The position numbers and the translations under genes were made by a program. From the NCBI RefSeq assembly GCF_000661955.1, contig NZ_CP007597.1, forward strand, positions 1,233,605 through 1,297,604: a stretch of 64,000 nt of DNA. The letters run 5' to 3'. The stretch is from Stenotrophomonas rhizophila (GTDB taxonomy: Bacteria; Pseudomonadota; Gammaproteobacteria; Xanthomonadales; Xanthomonadaceae). The notes beneath the pieces are model-generated. The model was not told the DNA's origin. It saw only the letters and a list, made by a program, of their open reading frames with translations, and made no database searches. This document shows, piece after piece, positions 49,511 through 59,013 of this stretch (its first letter is position 1; every line of letters starts with the position of its first letter).

Positions 49511-49640
49511 GCGAGGATCCTTCAGCAAAACGATCACTGTCGCCCCGACAGCGTAGGAAAAGCGTCGAAGCCGGGTCATTGCGACCGGATTCCGACATGG
49601 ATCGGGCTACCATGCGCCGATCCGTTCACGAGAGTCTGCC

Positions 49641-50342
49641 ATGCGGCTCCTGGTCATTGAAGACAACCGCCAACTGGTCGCCAACCTGTTCGACTACTTC
49701 GAGTCGCGTGGCCACGTGCTGGACGTCGCCCCGGACGGCATCACCGGCCTGCATCTGGCCGCCAGCCACGCCTACGACGCGGTGATCCTGGACTGGATGC
49801 TGCCGCGCATGGAAGGCCCGGAAGTGCTGCGCCGCCTACGCGCCGAGCATGGGTCGGAAGTGCCGGTGATCATGCTGACCGCGCGCGATGAGCTGCCGGA
49901 CAAGATCGCCGGCTTCCGTGCCGGTGCCGACGACTACCTGACCAAGCCCTTTGCGCTGCCTGAGCTGGAAGTGCGCCTGGAGGCGCTGATGGTGCGTGCG
50001 CATGGGCGCAACCCGCGCAAAGTACTGGAAGTGGCTGATCTCAAGCTGGATCTGGCCACGCTGGAGGCTTATCGCGACGGCAGGGTGCTGCACCTGTATC
50101 CGGCCTGCCGCAAGCTGCTGGAAGTGCTGATGCGCGCCAGTCCCGCAGCGGTGACCCGCCAGCAGCTGGAGTTCGCCCTGTGGGGCGATGAACCACCCGA
50201 TGGCGACCTGCTGCGTTCGCATGTCTACGAGCTGCGTCGCAGTGTGGACGGCGCCTCCGCGCAGAAGTTGATCCACACCTTGCCGCGGGTCGGTTACCGG
50301 CTGGGCCTGATCGGTTCGGGATCCAGCAATGAAGCCGCATAA
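49641..50342 (+). CDS. colR: ColR-like response regulator
   Basis: A 233-residue OmpR-family regulator. The receiver has acidic Glu7-Asp8, phosphorylation site Asp51 (AVILDWMLP) and switch Lys in YLTKPF. A winged helix follows (TRQQLEFALWGDEPPDGDLLR and KLIHTLPRVGYRL). It overlaps the sensor kinase gene by 14 bases. The divergent envelope genes (ArnT-like, PAP2, EptA) are the kind controlled by ColRS/PmrAB systems. The Col name is based on resemblance and context. Confidence 0.82.
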   Translation: MRLLVIEDNRQLVANLFDYFESRGHVLDVAPDGITGLHLAASHAYDAVILDWMLPRMEGPEVLRRLRAEHGSEVPVIMLTARDELPDKIAGFRAGADDYLTKPFALPELEVRLEALMVRAHGRNPRKVLEVADLKLDLATLEAYRDGRVLHLYPACRKLLEVLMRASPAAVTRQQLEFALWGDEPPDGDLLRSHVYELRRSVDGASAQKLIHTLPRVGYRLGLIGSGSSNEAA

Positions 50343-51639
50343 GCCTGCGCCACTGCACCGCCGGCTGGTGTGGTGGCTGCTGGCGTACCTGGCACTGATT
50401 TCCATCGCGGTGTTCAGCGTGGGCAACTACGTGCATGAACATGCCGAGCATTCGGCCTGGCGCGCGTTGCTCAACTCCGAGCTGGACAGCATCGTCAACC
50501 ACATCGAGCACGAGCCGCATTACCGCTGGCAGGACTCCGATACGCTTCGACTTTTCACCATCGACGGCAGTGACGCCGTCCCGCAACCTCTGCGCACGCT
50601 GCATCCCGGGCTGCACGACGGCATCGTGATCAACGGCCGGTCCAGTGCGGTGATGGTGCGTGAGACCGATAACCTTGGCCGGCTGGCGCTGGCGCTGGAC
50701 ATCAACGACTTCCACGAACTGGAGGAGTTCGCCACGCGGTGGGTGATGCTGGCCGGGGTGGTAATGATCATCGTGACGGTGCTGATGGCCTCGTTCGGCG
50801 TCAGCCGACTCGTTCGTCCACTCAGTTCTCTGGCCAAGCGCATCGACCACCTCAAACCCGGGGTGCCGGGACAGCGGGTGATCGTGGACCCGCGCGGCAG
50901 CTCGGAGCTGTATGTGATCGCCGACGCAGTCAATGATTACCTCACCCGCAACGAGCAGTTCGTCGAGCGTGAGCGGGCCTTCATCACAACCGCCAGCCAT
51001 GAACTGCGCACGCCGATCGCGGTGATTACCGGTGCGGCCGAACTGGCGCTGGGGCAGCCGGCCCTGCCCGAACGTGCCCGCGTGCAGATGCAGCGCGTGC
51101 ATCGCACCGCGCAGGGCGTGGAACAGTTGATCCAGCTGCTGCTGGTGCTCGCGCGCGACCCGGCGCGCCTGATCGCACTGGGCGAACGCATCGCGCTGGA
51201 CCAGCTGGTGCCAGACATCATCGAGGACCATCGCCACCTGATGGGTGACAAGGACCTGCGCATCGAGGTGGACGGACTGGCGCCGGTGGAGATCATTGCG
51301 CCACTGGGCGTGGTGCAGGCCGCCATCGGCAACCTGCTGCGCAATGCGATCGAGAACAGCGGCCGCGGCACCATCCATATCCAGCTGTCGAGTACCGCCG
51401 TAGTCACCCTGCAGGACCCCGGCCATGGCATGAGCCCGGAAGAAATCGCCGCCGTGCACGCGCGGATGGCGCGTGGCGATCGCAATGAGCAGAGTGGCAT
51501 CGGGCTGGAGCTGATCGCCAAACTCTGCGACCACCTGGGCTGGGCCTTGCAGCTGGAGCCCTGTGCGCCACGCGGCACCCGGGTGATTCTGGATCTGGGT
51601 GCGTCGCTTCCGCAGGCACTGCGCGACGCGATGACGTAA
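50329..51639 (+). CDS. colS: ColS-like sensor histidine kinase
   Basis: A 436-residue membrane sensor. Helices at about 12-32 and 138-158 flank a short periplasmic domain. That domain carries Glu130-Leu-Glu-Glu133 (an ExxE motif) and a His/Glu cluster HEHAEH, plausible metal ligands; ExxE is the zinc/iron-sensing motif of ColS proteins. The phospho-acceptor His224 is in TASHELRTP. N box NLLRNAIENS and G boxes DPGHGMS and SGIGLEL are intact. It overlaps colR and is followed by a strong terminator. Confidence 0.85.
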   Translation: MKPHKPAPLHRRLVWWLLAYLALISIAVFSVGNYVHEHAEHSAWRALLNSELDSIVNHIEHEPHYRWQDSDTLRLFTIDGSDAVPQPLRTLHPGLHDGIVINGRSSAVMVRETDNLGRLALALDINDFHELEEFATRWVMLAGVVMIIVTVLMASFGVSRLVRPLSSLAKRIDHLKPGVPGQRVIVDPRGSSELYVIADAVNDYLTRNEQFVERERAFITTASHELRTPIAVITGAAELALGQPALPERARVQMQRVHRTAQGVEQLIQLLLVLARDPARLIALGERIALDQLVPDIIEDHRHLMGDKDLRIEVDGLAPVEIIAPLGVVQAAIGNLLRNAIENSGRGTIHIQLSSTAVVTLQDPGHGMSPEEIAAVHARMARGDRNEQSGIGLELIAKLCDHLGWALQLEPCAPRGTRVILDLGASLPQALRDAMT

Positions 51640-51703
51640 TCGACCTGGCGAACGCTGCACTGCAGGGTGGCGCAGCGTGAAGATGATGTTAACCTCTGGA
51701 AGG

Positions 51704-51731
51704 GCGCCGCGTTATGCGGCGCTTTTTTTTT
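51704..51731 (+). terminator. colRS terminator
   Basis: GCGCCGC and GCGGCGC pair around GTTAT, followed by nine Ts. A strong intrinsic terminator ending the colRS unit. Confidence 0.95.
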
Positions 51732-51755
51732 CTTCGATCGACAGAGGATGGCAAG

Positions 51756-53006
51756 ATGCCGACCGAAACCAGTACGGCCCTGATCACCAACGATATCGTC
51801 GGGCTTGGCCTGATTGCCGCCACGCTCGCCGTGATTTTCTGGGCGGCCAGTGGCCCGACGCCCCGCCTGAAAAAGATCTTCGCCTGGGTGCCGGCGTTGC
51901 TGCTGTGCTACTTCATCCCGGCCATCTACAACACCGCCGGCCTCATCGACGGCCACAACACCTCGCTCTACAACCCGGTGGCGCGCGACGTGCTGCTGCC
52001 GGCCGCGCTGGTGCTGCTGACCCTGTCGATCGACCTCAAGGGCATCCTCAAGCTGGGCCCGAAGCTGCTGGTGATGTTCTGCGCGGGTACGTTGGGGATC
52101 ATCCTTGGCGCGATCGTGTCGTTCCAGGCAATGTCCTGGATCCATCCGGCAACCGTCGCAGGCGATACCTGGAAGGGCATGGCCGCACTGGCCGGCAGCT
52201 GGATCGGCGGCGGGGCCAACATGGTCGCAATGCGCGAAGTGTTCGGCACCGACGCCACCACCTTCGGCCAGTTCGCCGTGGTGGATGTGGCCTGTGCCAG
52301 CCTGTGGATGGCGGTGCTGCTGTTCCTGGCCAACCGCGCCCAGCAGATCGACACGCGCAACGGGGCCGATACCTCGGCCATCGATGAAATGAAGGCGCGT
52401 ATTTCCGCCTATGAAGCGCAGAACGCCCGCATTCCCAGCCTCACCGACCTGATGGTGATCGTGGGCGTGGCACTGGGTGGGGTGGGCCTGGCGCATGCCA
52501 TCGCCGCACCGCTGAGCGGGTGGTTCAAGGCCAACGTCAGCTGGGCCAGCCAGTTCAGCCTGGACAGCGCGTTCGTGTGGGTGGTGCTGTTGTCCACCGC
52601 CTTGGGCCTGGGCTTGAGCTTCACCCGCGCGCGGCGGCTGGAGTCGGCCGGTGCATCGCGCCTGGGCACGCTGTTCCTGTACTTCCTGATCGCCTGCATC
52701 GGCATGCAGATGGACCTGTTGTCGCTGCTGGATCGCCCGTGGCTGTTCGCGCTGGGCGCGATCTGGATGCTCACCCACATCCTGGTGCTGTGGATTGCCG
52801 CCAAGCTGCTGCGCGCGCCGTTGTTCTTCTTTGCGATCGGTTCGCAGGGCAACATCGGCGCCGCTGCATCGGCCCCGGTGGTGGCTGCTGCGTTCCATCC
52901 CTCGCTGGCTCCGGTGGGCGTGCTGCTGGGCACGGTGGGCTACGCCACCGGCACCGGCCTGGCCTATGTCACCGGCCTGATCCTCAAATGGATGGCCGGG
53001 GCCTGA
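51756..53006 (+). CDS. DUF819-family membrane protein
   Basis: A 416-residue protein with about 11 helices and long glycine-rich segments, typical of DUF819 (YjcL-like) proteins, whose function is unproven. GMAALAGSWIGGGANMVAM and the C-terminal FFFAIGSQGNIGAAASAPVVAA look like paired family motifs of a transporter fold. A short polar loop lies at about 210-240. The ATG at 51756 is preferred over a start inside the T-run of the preceding terminator, which the open frame would require. It is a single gene followed by a SMAG array. Confidence 0.8.
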   Translation: MPTETSTALITNDIVGLGLIAATLAVIFWAASGPTPRLKKIFAWVPALLLCYFIPAIYNTAGLIDGHNTSLYNPVARDVLLPAALVLLTLSIDLKGILKLGPKLLVMFCAGTLGIILGAIVSFQAMSWIHPATVAGDTWKGMAALAGSWIGGGANMVAMREVFGTDATTFGQFAVVDVACASLWMAVLLFLANRAQQIDTRNGADTSAIDEMKARISAYEAQNARIPSLTDLMVIVGVALGGVGLAHAIAAPLSGWFKANVSWASQFSLDSAFVWVVLLSTALGLGLSFTRARRLESAGASRLGTLFLYFLIACIGMQMDLLSLLDRPWLFALGAIWMLTHILVLWIAAKLLRAPLFFFAIGSQGNIGAAASAPVVAAAFHPSLAPVGVLLGTVGYATGTGLAYVTGLILKWMAGA

Positions 53007-53018
53007 CCCGCCAACCCG

Positions 53019-53172
53019 GTAGTGCCGGCCGCTGGCCGGCTCCACGCAGCCACTGGTAGTGCCGGCCGCTGGCCGGCTCCACATCAACCCATGGTGTCAC
53101 CTGGAGCCGGCCAGCGGCCGGCACTACCGGGGAATTGACATTGGCCTGGAGCCGGCCAGCGGCCGGCTCTAC
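53019..53172. repeat. Four SMAG/GTAG repeats, two direct and two reversed
   Basis: Direct units start at 53019 and 53056; reversed units lie at 53105-53127 and 53150-53172. The facing pairs can form long stems. The following 140 bases up to the next gene show no further feature. Confidence 0.9.
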
Positions 53173-53316
53173 CCTTCGACGTGCAGAGTGTGGAACGGGT
53201 ATCAGACGCAGCGGCGATTGCCCCGTAACGTGCGGCGTTATGCGCCACCCCGTGGCAGGGGGCATCACGGGTGGGAATCTCCGCCGATGGCAATCGGCGT
53301 CCAGCCAGGACGTTGC

Positions 53317-54453
53317 ATGAAACCGCAGGGACTGTTCCGATGCTGTGTCACCGCGCTGCTGTTGTTGGCCAGCGCCACCGCCGTTGCCCAGACCGCGCGC
53401 ATCGAGCGCGCCGATGTGCAGGCCATTACCGATGCCAGTGCCCGTGATGTGGCCGCGCTGATCGCCCAGCCGGGCTTCGCCACGGCGGTGACCGGCGCCC
53501 TCGCCACGCGCCCCGACGGCGTGCCGCTGGCCCGGGTGATGGCGCGCTTCGACCCGCAGGCGCGCACCCAGGCCTCGCGCACGCTGGCTGCCCAGGATCG
53601 CCAGCTGCGCCAGCAGAAAGGGTTGCCCACCGCGGGCGCGGACCTGCTGCAACTGCGCGCCTACGTCCCCGCTGGTACCCGGCTGACCGACGTGCCCGCC
53701 GCGCAGCTATGGGTGGCGGTGTTGCCACGCGGCAATGACCGTCACTGGACCACGCTGACCGCCTACGACCCGCAGGGGCGTCGCCACACGCTGGACGCGC
53801 GCACCGCCCCGGCCTTCCCGGTATTGATCGTCGACGTGGATACGCGCACGGCGGTGGAAGAGGGCATGGCGGTGGTCAATGCGGGGCTGCAGGCGCGCGG
53901 CCTGCAATCGCCGGACCGCATCCGGTTGGCCGCCAACGGCAGCGCCTCGCTCGACCTGACCCGGTTGGACCGCATCCGCCTGGCCGACGACCAGGAGCCG
54001 TGGGCGCTGGGCGGCGCGGAGGTGTTCGCGGTGGTGTCGGGCCTGCAGATCGGCGCGGCCGAACCGGAGATGGCCACGCTGACCCTGCCGTACCTGGACC
54101 ACGACACCACCGACTACACGCCCGGCCAACCGCTGGTCATCTGGGGCAACTATCGCTTCGACGCGGCCAATGTGCAGTTGTTCGAAGATGACGGCGACAC
54201 CAACTACCAGGACCTGCTGGTGGCATTGACCGATGGCGTCAAGGCGGCACTGGGTGCGTTCGCACCGGAGTACGCGGTGATCGCCGACATCGCCGGCGCC
54301 ATCCTCAAGGCGATGCCGACCACCTGGTTCGCCAACGACACCGACTACCTGGACAGCTTCTACCTGCTGCAGCGCGGGCAGGCCTACACCGACCGCATGG
54401 GCGCGGCCAACAACGCCAAGGTCACGCTGACCCCGGTAACCCTGACCGAATAA
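53317..54453 (+). CDS. Secreted protein of unknown function
   Basis: A 378-residue protein with a clear signal peptide (cytoplasmic KPQGLFRCC, hydrophobic core, cleavage near SATAVAQT). The mature part contains LQLRAYVPAGTRLTDV, PQGRRHTLDARTAPAFPVLI and WALGGAEVFAVVSGL, and an acidic segment LFEDDGDTNYQDLLVALTDG. The pattern recalls the DUF3103 secreted proteins of marine bacteria, but I am not certain. The start at 53317 follows AGGA; the open frame upstream runs through the SMAG array. It is flanked on both sides by repeat arrays, so it is transcribed alone. Confidence 0.7.
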   Translation: MKPQGLFRCCVTALLLLASATAVAQTARIERADVQAITDASARDVAALIAQPGFATAVTGALATRPDGVPLARVMARFDPQARTQASRTLAAQDRQLRQQKGLPTAGADLLQLRAYVPAGTRLTDVPAAQLWVAVLPRGNDRHWTTLTAYDPQGRRHTLDARTAPAFPVLIVDVDTRTAVEEGMAVVNAGLQARGLQSPDRIRLAANGSASLDLTRLDRIRLADDQEPWALGGAEVFAVVSGLQIGAAEPEMATLTLPYLDHDTTDYTPGQPLVIWGNYRFDAANVQLFEDDGDTNYQDLLVALTDGVKAALGAFAPEYAVIADIAGAILKAMPTTWFANDTDYLDSFYLLQRGQAYTDRMGAANNAKVTLTPVTLTE

Positions 54454-54456
54454 CGG

Positions 54457-54660
54457 GTAGTGCCGGCCGCTGGCCGGCTCCTCGCAATATCGACGCAAAG
54501 GTAGTGCCGGCCGCTGGCCGGCTCCTCGCAATATCGACGCAAAGGTAGTGCCGGCCGCTGGCCGGCTCCTCGCAATATCGACGGAGAGGTAGTGCCGGCC
54601 GCTGGCCGGCTCCAGGTGAAACCGTGGGTTCATGAGGAGCCGGCCAGCGGCCGGCACTAC
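54457..54660. repeat. SMAG array with exact 44-bp tandem period
   Basis: GTAG heads fall at 54457, 54501, 54545 and 54589, exactly 44 bp apart: each 23-bp SMAG unit is followed by the same spacer (CTCGCAATATCGACG). A reversed unit at 54638-54660 closes the array. Confidence 0.93.
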
Positions 54661-54667
54661 CAGGTAA

Positions 54668-54812
54668 GGTTCACGGGCGCCGCCGGAACGAGGTGCGGTT
54701 CACGGGAACCGGTCGAACCCGGTGAGGTTCACGGGTGCCGACCAAACCCGGTGAGGTTCACGGGAACCAGCCGAACCGTATGTGGTTCATGCGAACCGGC
54801 CGACAACCGGCT
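54668..54812. repeat. Five 29-bp tandem repeats
   Basis: GGTTCAC (last copy GGTTCAT) recurs at 54668, 54697, 54726, 54755 and 54784, exactly every 29 bases. The inner positions vary (GGGAACC or GGGTGCC, then CCGAACC). No unique spacers separate the copies, so this is a minisatellite and not a CRISPR. It lies between the secreted-protein gene and the cstA-ybdD terminator. Confidence 0.92.
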
Positions 54813-54821
54813 CCCGCCATG

Positions 54822-54851
54822 AAAAAACGGCGGCGCTTTCGCGCCGCCGTT
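54822..54851 (-). terminator. Terminator of the cstA-ybdD operon
   Basis: AACGGCGGCGC and GCGCCGCCGTT pair around TTTC. On the minus strand the stem runs into TTTTTT, 25 bases after the ybdD stop. Confidence 0.9.
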
Positions 54852-54875
54852 CCGGTACTCCACCGATGTCGCCGC

Positions 54876-55100
54876 TCAGCAGCAGCGGCCCCCGTTCCTG
54901 CCGCCGTAGCGCGCCTCCTGGCGCTCGCGGAAGAAGGTCTTGTAGTCCATCGGCACGCGGTCGGGATGGTTGTCGAGCACGTGGCGCACGTAGTTGTCGT
55001 AGTCGGGGATGCCGCAGCACAGGCGTGCGGTCTGCACCAGGCGCCGCCACAACCGGCGGTGCGCCTGGTACTGCCCAACGGGAACCAGTTCAGTACTCAT
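54876..55100 (-). CDS. ybdD: YbdD-like small protein (DUF466)
   Basis: A 74-residue basic protein with [20 protein letters not shown] and [17 protein letters not shown], the diagnostic motifs of YbdD/YjiX proteins, which accompany CstA-type transporters and are thought to be needed for their activity. The C-terminus ends in two cysteines. Start and cstA stop share one base (TGATG), indicating coupled translation. Confidence 0.9.
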   Translation of the reverse strand: MSTELVPVGQYQAHRRLWRRLVQTARLCCGIPDYDNYVRHVLDNHPDRVPMDYKTFFRERQEARYGGRNGGRCC

Positions 55101-57181
55101 CACAGGTCCGCCATCTGGTGCGGCTGCAGCGCCACGTACGGGGTTTCCTTGTCCGTGCGCTGCGGGTTGCGGCGCGCCTGCACGATGGTCTTGATCGCAT
55201 AGAACAGGATCGAGAACACCACGAACAGGAACAACACGGTCAGGCTGGTGTTGACGTAGGCGTTGACCACGATCTGGTGCATCTGGTCCAGGCTCTTGGC
55301 CGGCGCGGTGATGGTGCCGGTGGCGATTGCGTCCTGGAACTTGTGCGCCTGGGCCAGGAAGCCCTGGGCCGGGTTCTTGTCGAAGATCTTGATCAGGCCC
55401 GCATACGTGGTGCAGATCAGCAGCCACACCGCCGGCACGCCGGTCACCCAGGCAAAGCGCTCGCGCTTCATCTTGAACAGCACCACCGTGCCCAGCATCA
55501 GCGCAATGCCGGCCAGCATCTGGTTGGAGATGCCGAACAGCGGCCACAGGGTCTGGATGCCGCCGAAGGGATCCTTCACGCCGGTGTACAGCAGGTAGCC
55601 CCACAGCGCCACGCAACCGGCCGTGGCGATGATGTTGGCCGTCCACGATTCGGTCTTCTTCAGCGCCGGGATGAAGTTGCCCAGCAGGTCCTGCAGCATG
55701 AAGCGACCGGCACGGGTACCGGCATCCACCGCGGTCAGGATGAACAGCGCTTCGAACAGGATCGCGAAGTGGTACCAGAACGCCATCATCGCGTTGCTGC
55801 CACTGGGAATCGCCTGGTGGAGGATCTGCGCGATGCCCACCGCCAGCGTGGGTGCACCACCGGCACGGTGCAGGATGGTCGGCTCGCCGATGGCCAGTGC
55901 GGTGGCTTCCAGCTGCTCGGGGGTAATCGCAAAGCCCCAGGTCGTGCTGATGAAGTGCGCGGCCGAGGCGGCATCGGCACCGATCACCGCCGCCGGGCTG
56001 TTCATCGCGAAGTAGACGCCCGGGTCGATGATCGAGGCCGCTACCAGCGCCATCACCGCCACGAACGATTCCATCAGCATGCCGCCGTAGCCGATGTAGC
56101 GCATGTGGCGCTCATTGGCCAACAGCTTCGGCGTGGTGCCCGAGGCGATCAGCGCATGGAAACCGGACACCGCGCCGCAGGCGATGGTGATGAACAGGAA
56201 CGGGAACATGCCGCCCTTCCAGACCGGGCCGTCACCGCTGGCCGCGAACTGGGTCAGCGCCGGCATCTTCAGTTCCGGCATGACGATCAGGATGCCGATC
56301 GCCAGCGCCACGATGGTGCCGATCTTGAGGAAGGTGGACAGGTAGTCGCGCGGTGCCAGCAGCAGCCACACCGGCAGCACCGAGGCCACGAAGCCGTAGC
56401 CGATCAGCATCCAGGTGATTTCGATGCCGGTGAAGGTGAAGGCCGGGCCCCAGACGGGATCGGCGGCCACCTTGCCGCCGTACCAGATGGCCGCCAACAG
56501 CAGGAACAGGCCGACGACCGAAATCTCCCCGATCTTGCCGGGGCGGATGTAGCGCATGTACACGCCCATCAAGATCGCGATGGGCATGGTGGCGATCACC
56601 GTGAACATGCCCCACGGGCTTTCGGCCAACGCCTTGACCACCACCATCGCCAGCACCGCCAGGATGATGATCATGATCAGGAAGGCGCCGAACAGCGCGA
56701 TGGTCCCGGGCACCTGGCCCATCTCCTCGCGCACCAGGTCACCCAGCGAGCGGCCGTTGCGGCGGCTGGAGATGAACAGCACCATGAAGTCCTGCACCGC
56801 GCCGGCCAGTACCACGCCGACCACCAGCCAGAGCAGGCCGGGCAGGTAGCCCATCTGCGCGGCCAGCACCGGGCCCACCAGCGGTCCCGCACCGGCGATC
56901 GCGGCGAAGTGGTGGCCGAACAGCACGTGCTTGTTGGTGGGCACGTAGTCCAGGCCGTCGTTGTTGAGCACCGCCGGGGTGGCCCGGGTCGGGTCGAGCT
57001 GCATCACCTTGTCGGCGATGAACAGGCTGTAGAAGCGGTAGGCGATCAGGTAGATCGACACCGCGGCGACGACGATCCACAGCGCATTGATGTGTTCGCC
57101 ACGGCGCAGTGCGACCACGCCCAGACAGAACGCGCCGAGCAGCGCGAGCGCGGCCCAGCCCAGCTTGGAAAAACCTTTCAT
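55100..57181 (-). CDS. cstA: Carbon starvation protein CstA (pyruvate transporter)
   Basis: A 693-residue inner membrane protein with about 16-18 helices. It is the length of E. coli CstA, which takes up pyruvate and is induced by carbon starvation. The conserved N-terminal block is visible: [20 protein letters not shown] followed by [20 protein letters not shown]. The start MKGFSKLGW at 57181 fits the family. It is followed by ybdD with a one-base overlap. The 262-base divergent gap to the pirin gene should hold the promoters, but I found no convincing CRP site. Confidence 0.95.
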   Translation of the reverse strand: MKGFSKLGWAALALLGAFCLGVVALRRGEHINALWIVVAAVSIYLIAYRFYSLFIADKVMQLDPTRATPAVLNNDGLDYVPTNKHVLFGHHFAAIAGAGPLVGPVLAAQMGYLPGLLWLVVGVVLAGAVQDFMVLFISSRRNGRSLGDLVREEMGQVPGTIALFGAFLIMIIILAVLAMVVVKALAESPWGMFTVIATMPIAILMGVYMRYIRPGKIGEISVVGLFLLLAAIWYGGKVAADPVWGPAFTFTGIEITWMLIGYGFVASVLPVWLLLAPRDYLSTFLKIGTIVALAIGILIVMPELKMPALTQFAASGDGPVWKGGMFPFLFITIACGAVSGFHALIASGTTPKLLANERHMRYIGYGGMLMESFVAVMALVAASIIDPGVYFAMNSPAAVIGADAASAAHFISTTWGFAITPEQLEATALAIGEPTILHRAGGAPTLAVGIAQILHQAIPSGSNAMMAFWYHFAILFEALFILTAVDAGTRAGRFMLQDLLGNFIPALKKTESWTANIIATAGCVALWGYLLYTGVKDPFGGIQTLWPLFGISNQMLAGIALMLGTVVLFKMKRERFAWVTGVPAVWLLICTTYAGLIKIFDKNPAQGFLAQAHKFQDAIATGTITAPAKSLDQMHQIVVNAYVNTSLTVLFLFVVFSILFYAIKTIVQARRNPQRTDKETPYVALQPHQMADL

Positions 57182-57443
57182 GAGATTGCGTCTCCCTGGA
57201 GATCGTCGTAAGAGTCTGCCTTGGCACCGATGGGGTCAATGCAAACGCAGGTGCTTGCCGCTAGTACTTTGGTCGTAGGTCGCAACGTGGCGTGCGTGCC
57301 GATACGGACAACGGCCCGGTGGACGCGCGCGCCTGCACGGGGTGCGAACGCCACCGCTGGAACAATCGGTTGCGGGCGTGGCGATTGGCGGCTGCCACCC
57401 GGGCGCCCATCTTGTTGGCTGGTTTCCCTTTGCTGGAGTCGAG

Positions 57444-58295
57444 ATGAGCAGCCCAACCCCGGTGCGCGTACAGCGCACGATCCGTGGCATGGCCACCTCC
57501 GATGGCGCCGGCGTGCGCCTGACCCGGGTGATCGGCGGCCCCTCGCTGCCCGACCTGGACCCGTTCCTGTTGCTGGATGAATTCGGCACCGACCGCGCCG
57601 AGGACTACATCGCCGGCTTCCCCAGCCATCCGCACCGCGGCTTCGAAACCGTCACCTACATGCTCGACGGGCGCATGCGGCACAAGGACAACCACGGCAA
57701 CGAAGGCCTGCTTACCCCGGGCAGCGTGCAGTGGATGACCGCCGGCCGTGGGCTGGTGCATTCGGAGATGCCCGAGCAGGAATCGGGCCAGATGCGCGGC
57801 TTCCAGCTGTGGGTGAACCTGCCCGCGCGCGACAAGATGACCGACCCGAAGTACCAGGAATTCGCGCCCGAGCGCATTCCCGTCACCGCGCCCGGCGACG
57901 GCGTGCAGGTGAAGGTGATTGCCGGCCAGGTGGGCGAGGTCATCGGCCCGATCGTGCAGCCGGCCACCGACCCGGTGTACCTGGACATCACCCTGGACGC
58001 CAACGCGCGCTGGGACTACACCTTGCCGGAAGGGCACAACGCGTTCGCGTACGTGTTCGAAGGCGGGCTGACGGTGGGGCAGGGCGAGGATGCACGTCCG
58101 GTGGCGCGCCAGGAACTGGCGGTGCTGGGCGGCGGCGAACTGCTGCAGCTGCAGGCCGGCGCCGAGGGTGCACGCCTGATCCTGGTGGCAGGGCGACCGC
58201 TGCGCGAGCCGGTGATGCGCCACGGGCCGTTCGTGATGAACACCCGCCAGGAGCTGATGCAGGCCTTCGTCGATTTCCAGGAAGGCCGCTTCTGA
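57444..58295 (+). CDS. Pirin family protein (first copy)
   Basis: A 283-residue bicupin. The N-terminal cupin carries the metal-binding HPHRGFETVTY, then GSVQWMTAGRGLVHSEMP, the strongest pirin signature. Pirins have diverse roles (quercetinase activity, redox-dependent regulation), and the function here is open. GGAG at 57434-57437 supports the ATG at 57444; the 34-codon upstream extension is rejected. A second, distantly similar pirin gene lies at 60095-60958. Confidence 0.9.
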   Translation: MSSPTPVRVQRTIRGMATSDGAGVRLTRVIGGPSLPDLDPFLLLDEFGTDRAEDYIAGFPSHPHRGFETVTYMLDGRMRHKDNHGNEGLLTPGSVQWMTAGRGLVHSEMPEQESGQMRGFQLWVNLPARDKMTDPKYQEFAPERIPVTAPGDGVQVKVIAGQVGEVIGPIVQPATDPVYLDITLDANARWDYTLPEGHNAFAYVFEGGLTVGQGEDARPVARQELAVLGGGELLQLQAGAEGARLILVAGRPLREPVMRHGPFVMNTRQELMQAFVDFQEGRF

Positions 58296-58305
58296 CCGGG
58301 GGTGC

Positions 58306-58516
58306 CGGCCAACGGTCGGCACCCCCATGACGCTGCGGAAACACGGGCGGTGCCGGCCGCTGGCCGGCAACCGCATCACGCTGCAAAAGCACAGGTAGTG
58401 CCGGCCGCTGGCCGGCAACCGCATCACGCTGGGGGAGCACGGGTAGTGCCGGCCGCTGGCCGGCAACCCGATGGAGCCTGGAGGCAGGGGCGCAGCCGGC
58501 CAGCGGCCGGCACTAC
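58306..58516. repeat. SMAG/GTAG array after the pirin gene
   Basis: A diverged unit GGTGCCGGCC-AAC-GGTCGGCACC (about 58300-58325) is followed by direct units near 58347, 58395 and 58443 (48-bp period) and a reversed unit at 58494-58516. The spacers share AACCGCATCACGCTG. Confidence 0.9.
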
Positions 58517-58548
58517 CGGGATGTGCGCCATGCACATTCCCGGCCATC

Positions 58549-59013
58549 TCAGCGCCCTGCGGCGACCGCCGCGGGCGTGAGGTTCATGCCCTGGGTGAGC
58601 GACTGCAACGCGCCCAGCTCCTTGGCATCGCCGGCATACAGCGCGATCTGCGCGTAGCGGTTCTTGTCGAACTTCACCACGGTGATGCGGCGCGTTTCGT
58701 AGCCCGGCGGCTGCTGGCCGCCCAGGTCGGGCTGGTACCAGTACAGCGATTCACCGGCGAACACCCCCTTTTCCTGGCGCAGCGGCCGGGTCAGCGGCAG
58801 GTTCGGGTCGCGTGCGGTCAGCATCAGGCTGAGCACTTCGCGGCCATCACCGGTGCTGGCCTTGCACAGGACGAAATCGGCCTGCGCCTGCTCCTGCCAT
58901 TGCAGGCCGCTGTCGGCGGGCAGGGACGGGCACACGTTCGAGGACTGGGCCGAGACGGCCGCAGCAGACAACAACAACAGGCTCAGGCACACGGCAGCGC
59001 GCAGGATGTTCAT
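58549..59013 (-). CDS. Small secreted protein of unknown function
   Basis: A 154-residue protein with a signal peptide (ILRAAVCLSLLLLSAAAVSA, cleavage before QSSNVCPS). The mature part has two cysteines (VCPS, FVLCKA) that may form a disulfide, a probable beta-rich centre (GVFAGESLYWYQPDLGGQQ) and VKFDKNRYAQIALYAGDAKE. I recognise no family. The start at 59013 is fixed by the signal peptide. The 255-base gap upstream to aqpZ is relatively AT-rich near 59160-59220 and probably holds its promoter; nothing else is evident there. Confidence 0.65.
   Translation of the reverse strand: MNILRAAVCLSLLLLSAAAVSAQSSNVCPSLPADSGLQWQEQAQADFVLCKASTGDGREVLSLMLTARDPNLPLTRPLRQEKGVFAGESLYWYQPDLGGQQPPGYETRRITVVKFDKNRYAQIALYAGDAKELGALQSLTQGMNLTPAAVAAGR

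Noticed and set aside
53059..53316. N-terminal extension of the secreted protein through the SMAG array
   Set aside because: It would put REP hairpins in the coding region and bury the clear signal peptide that begins at 53317.
54668..54812. 29-bp repeats as a CRISPR array
   Set aside because: The repeats are back-to-back without spacers and no cas genes are present.
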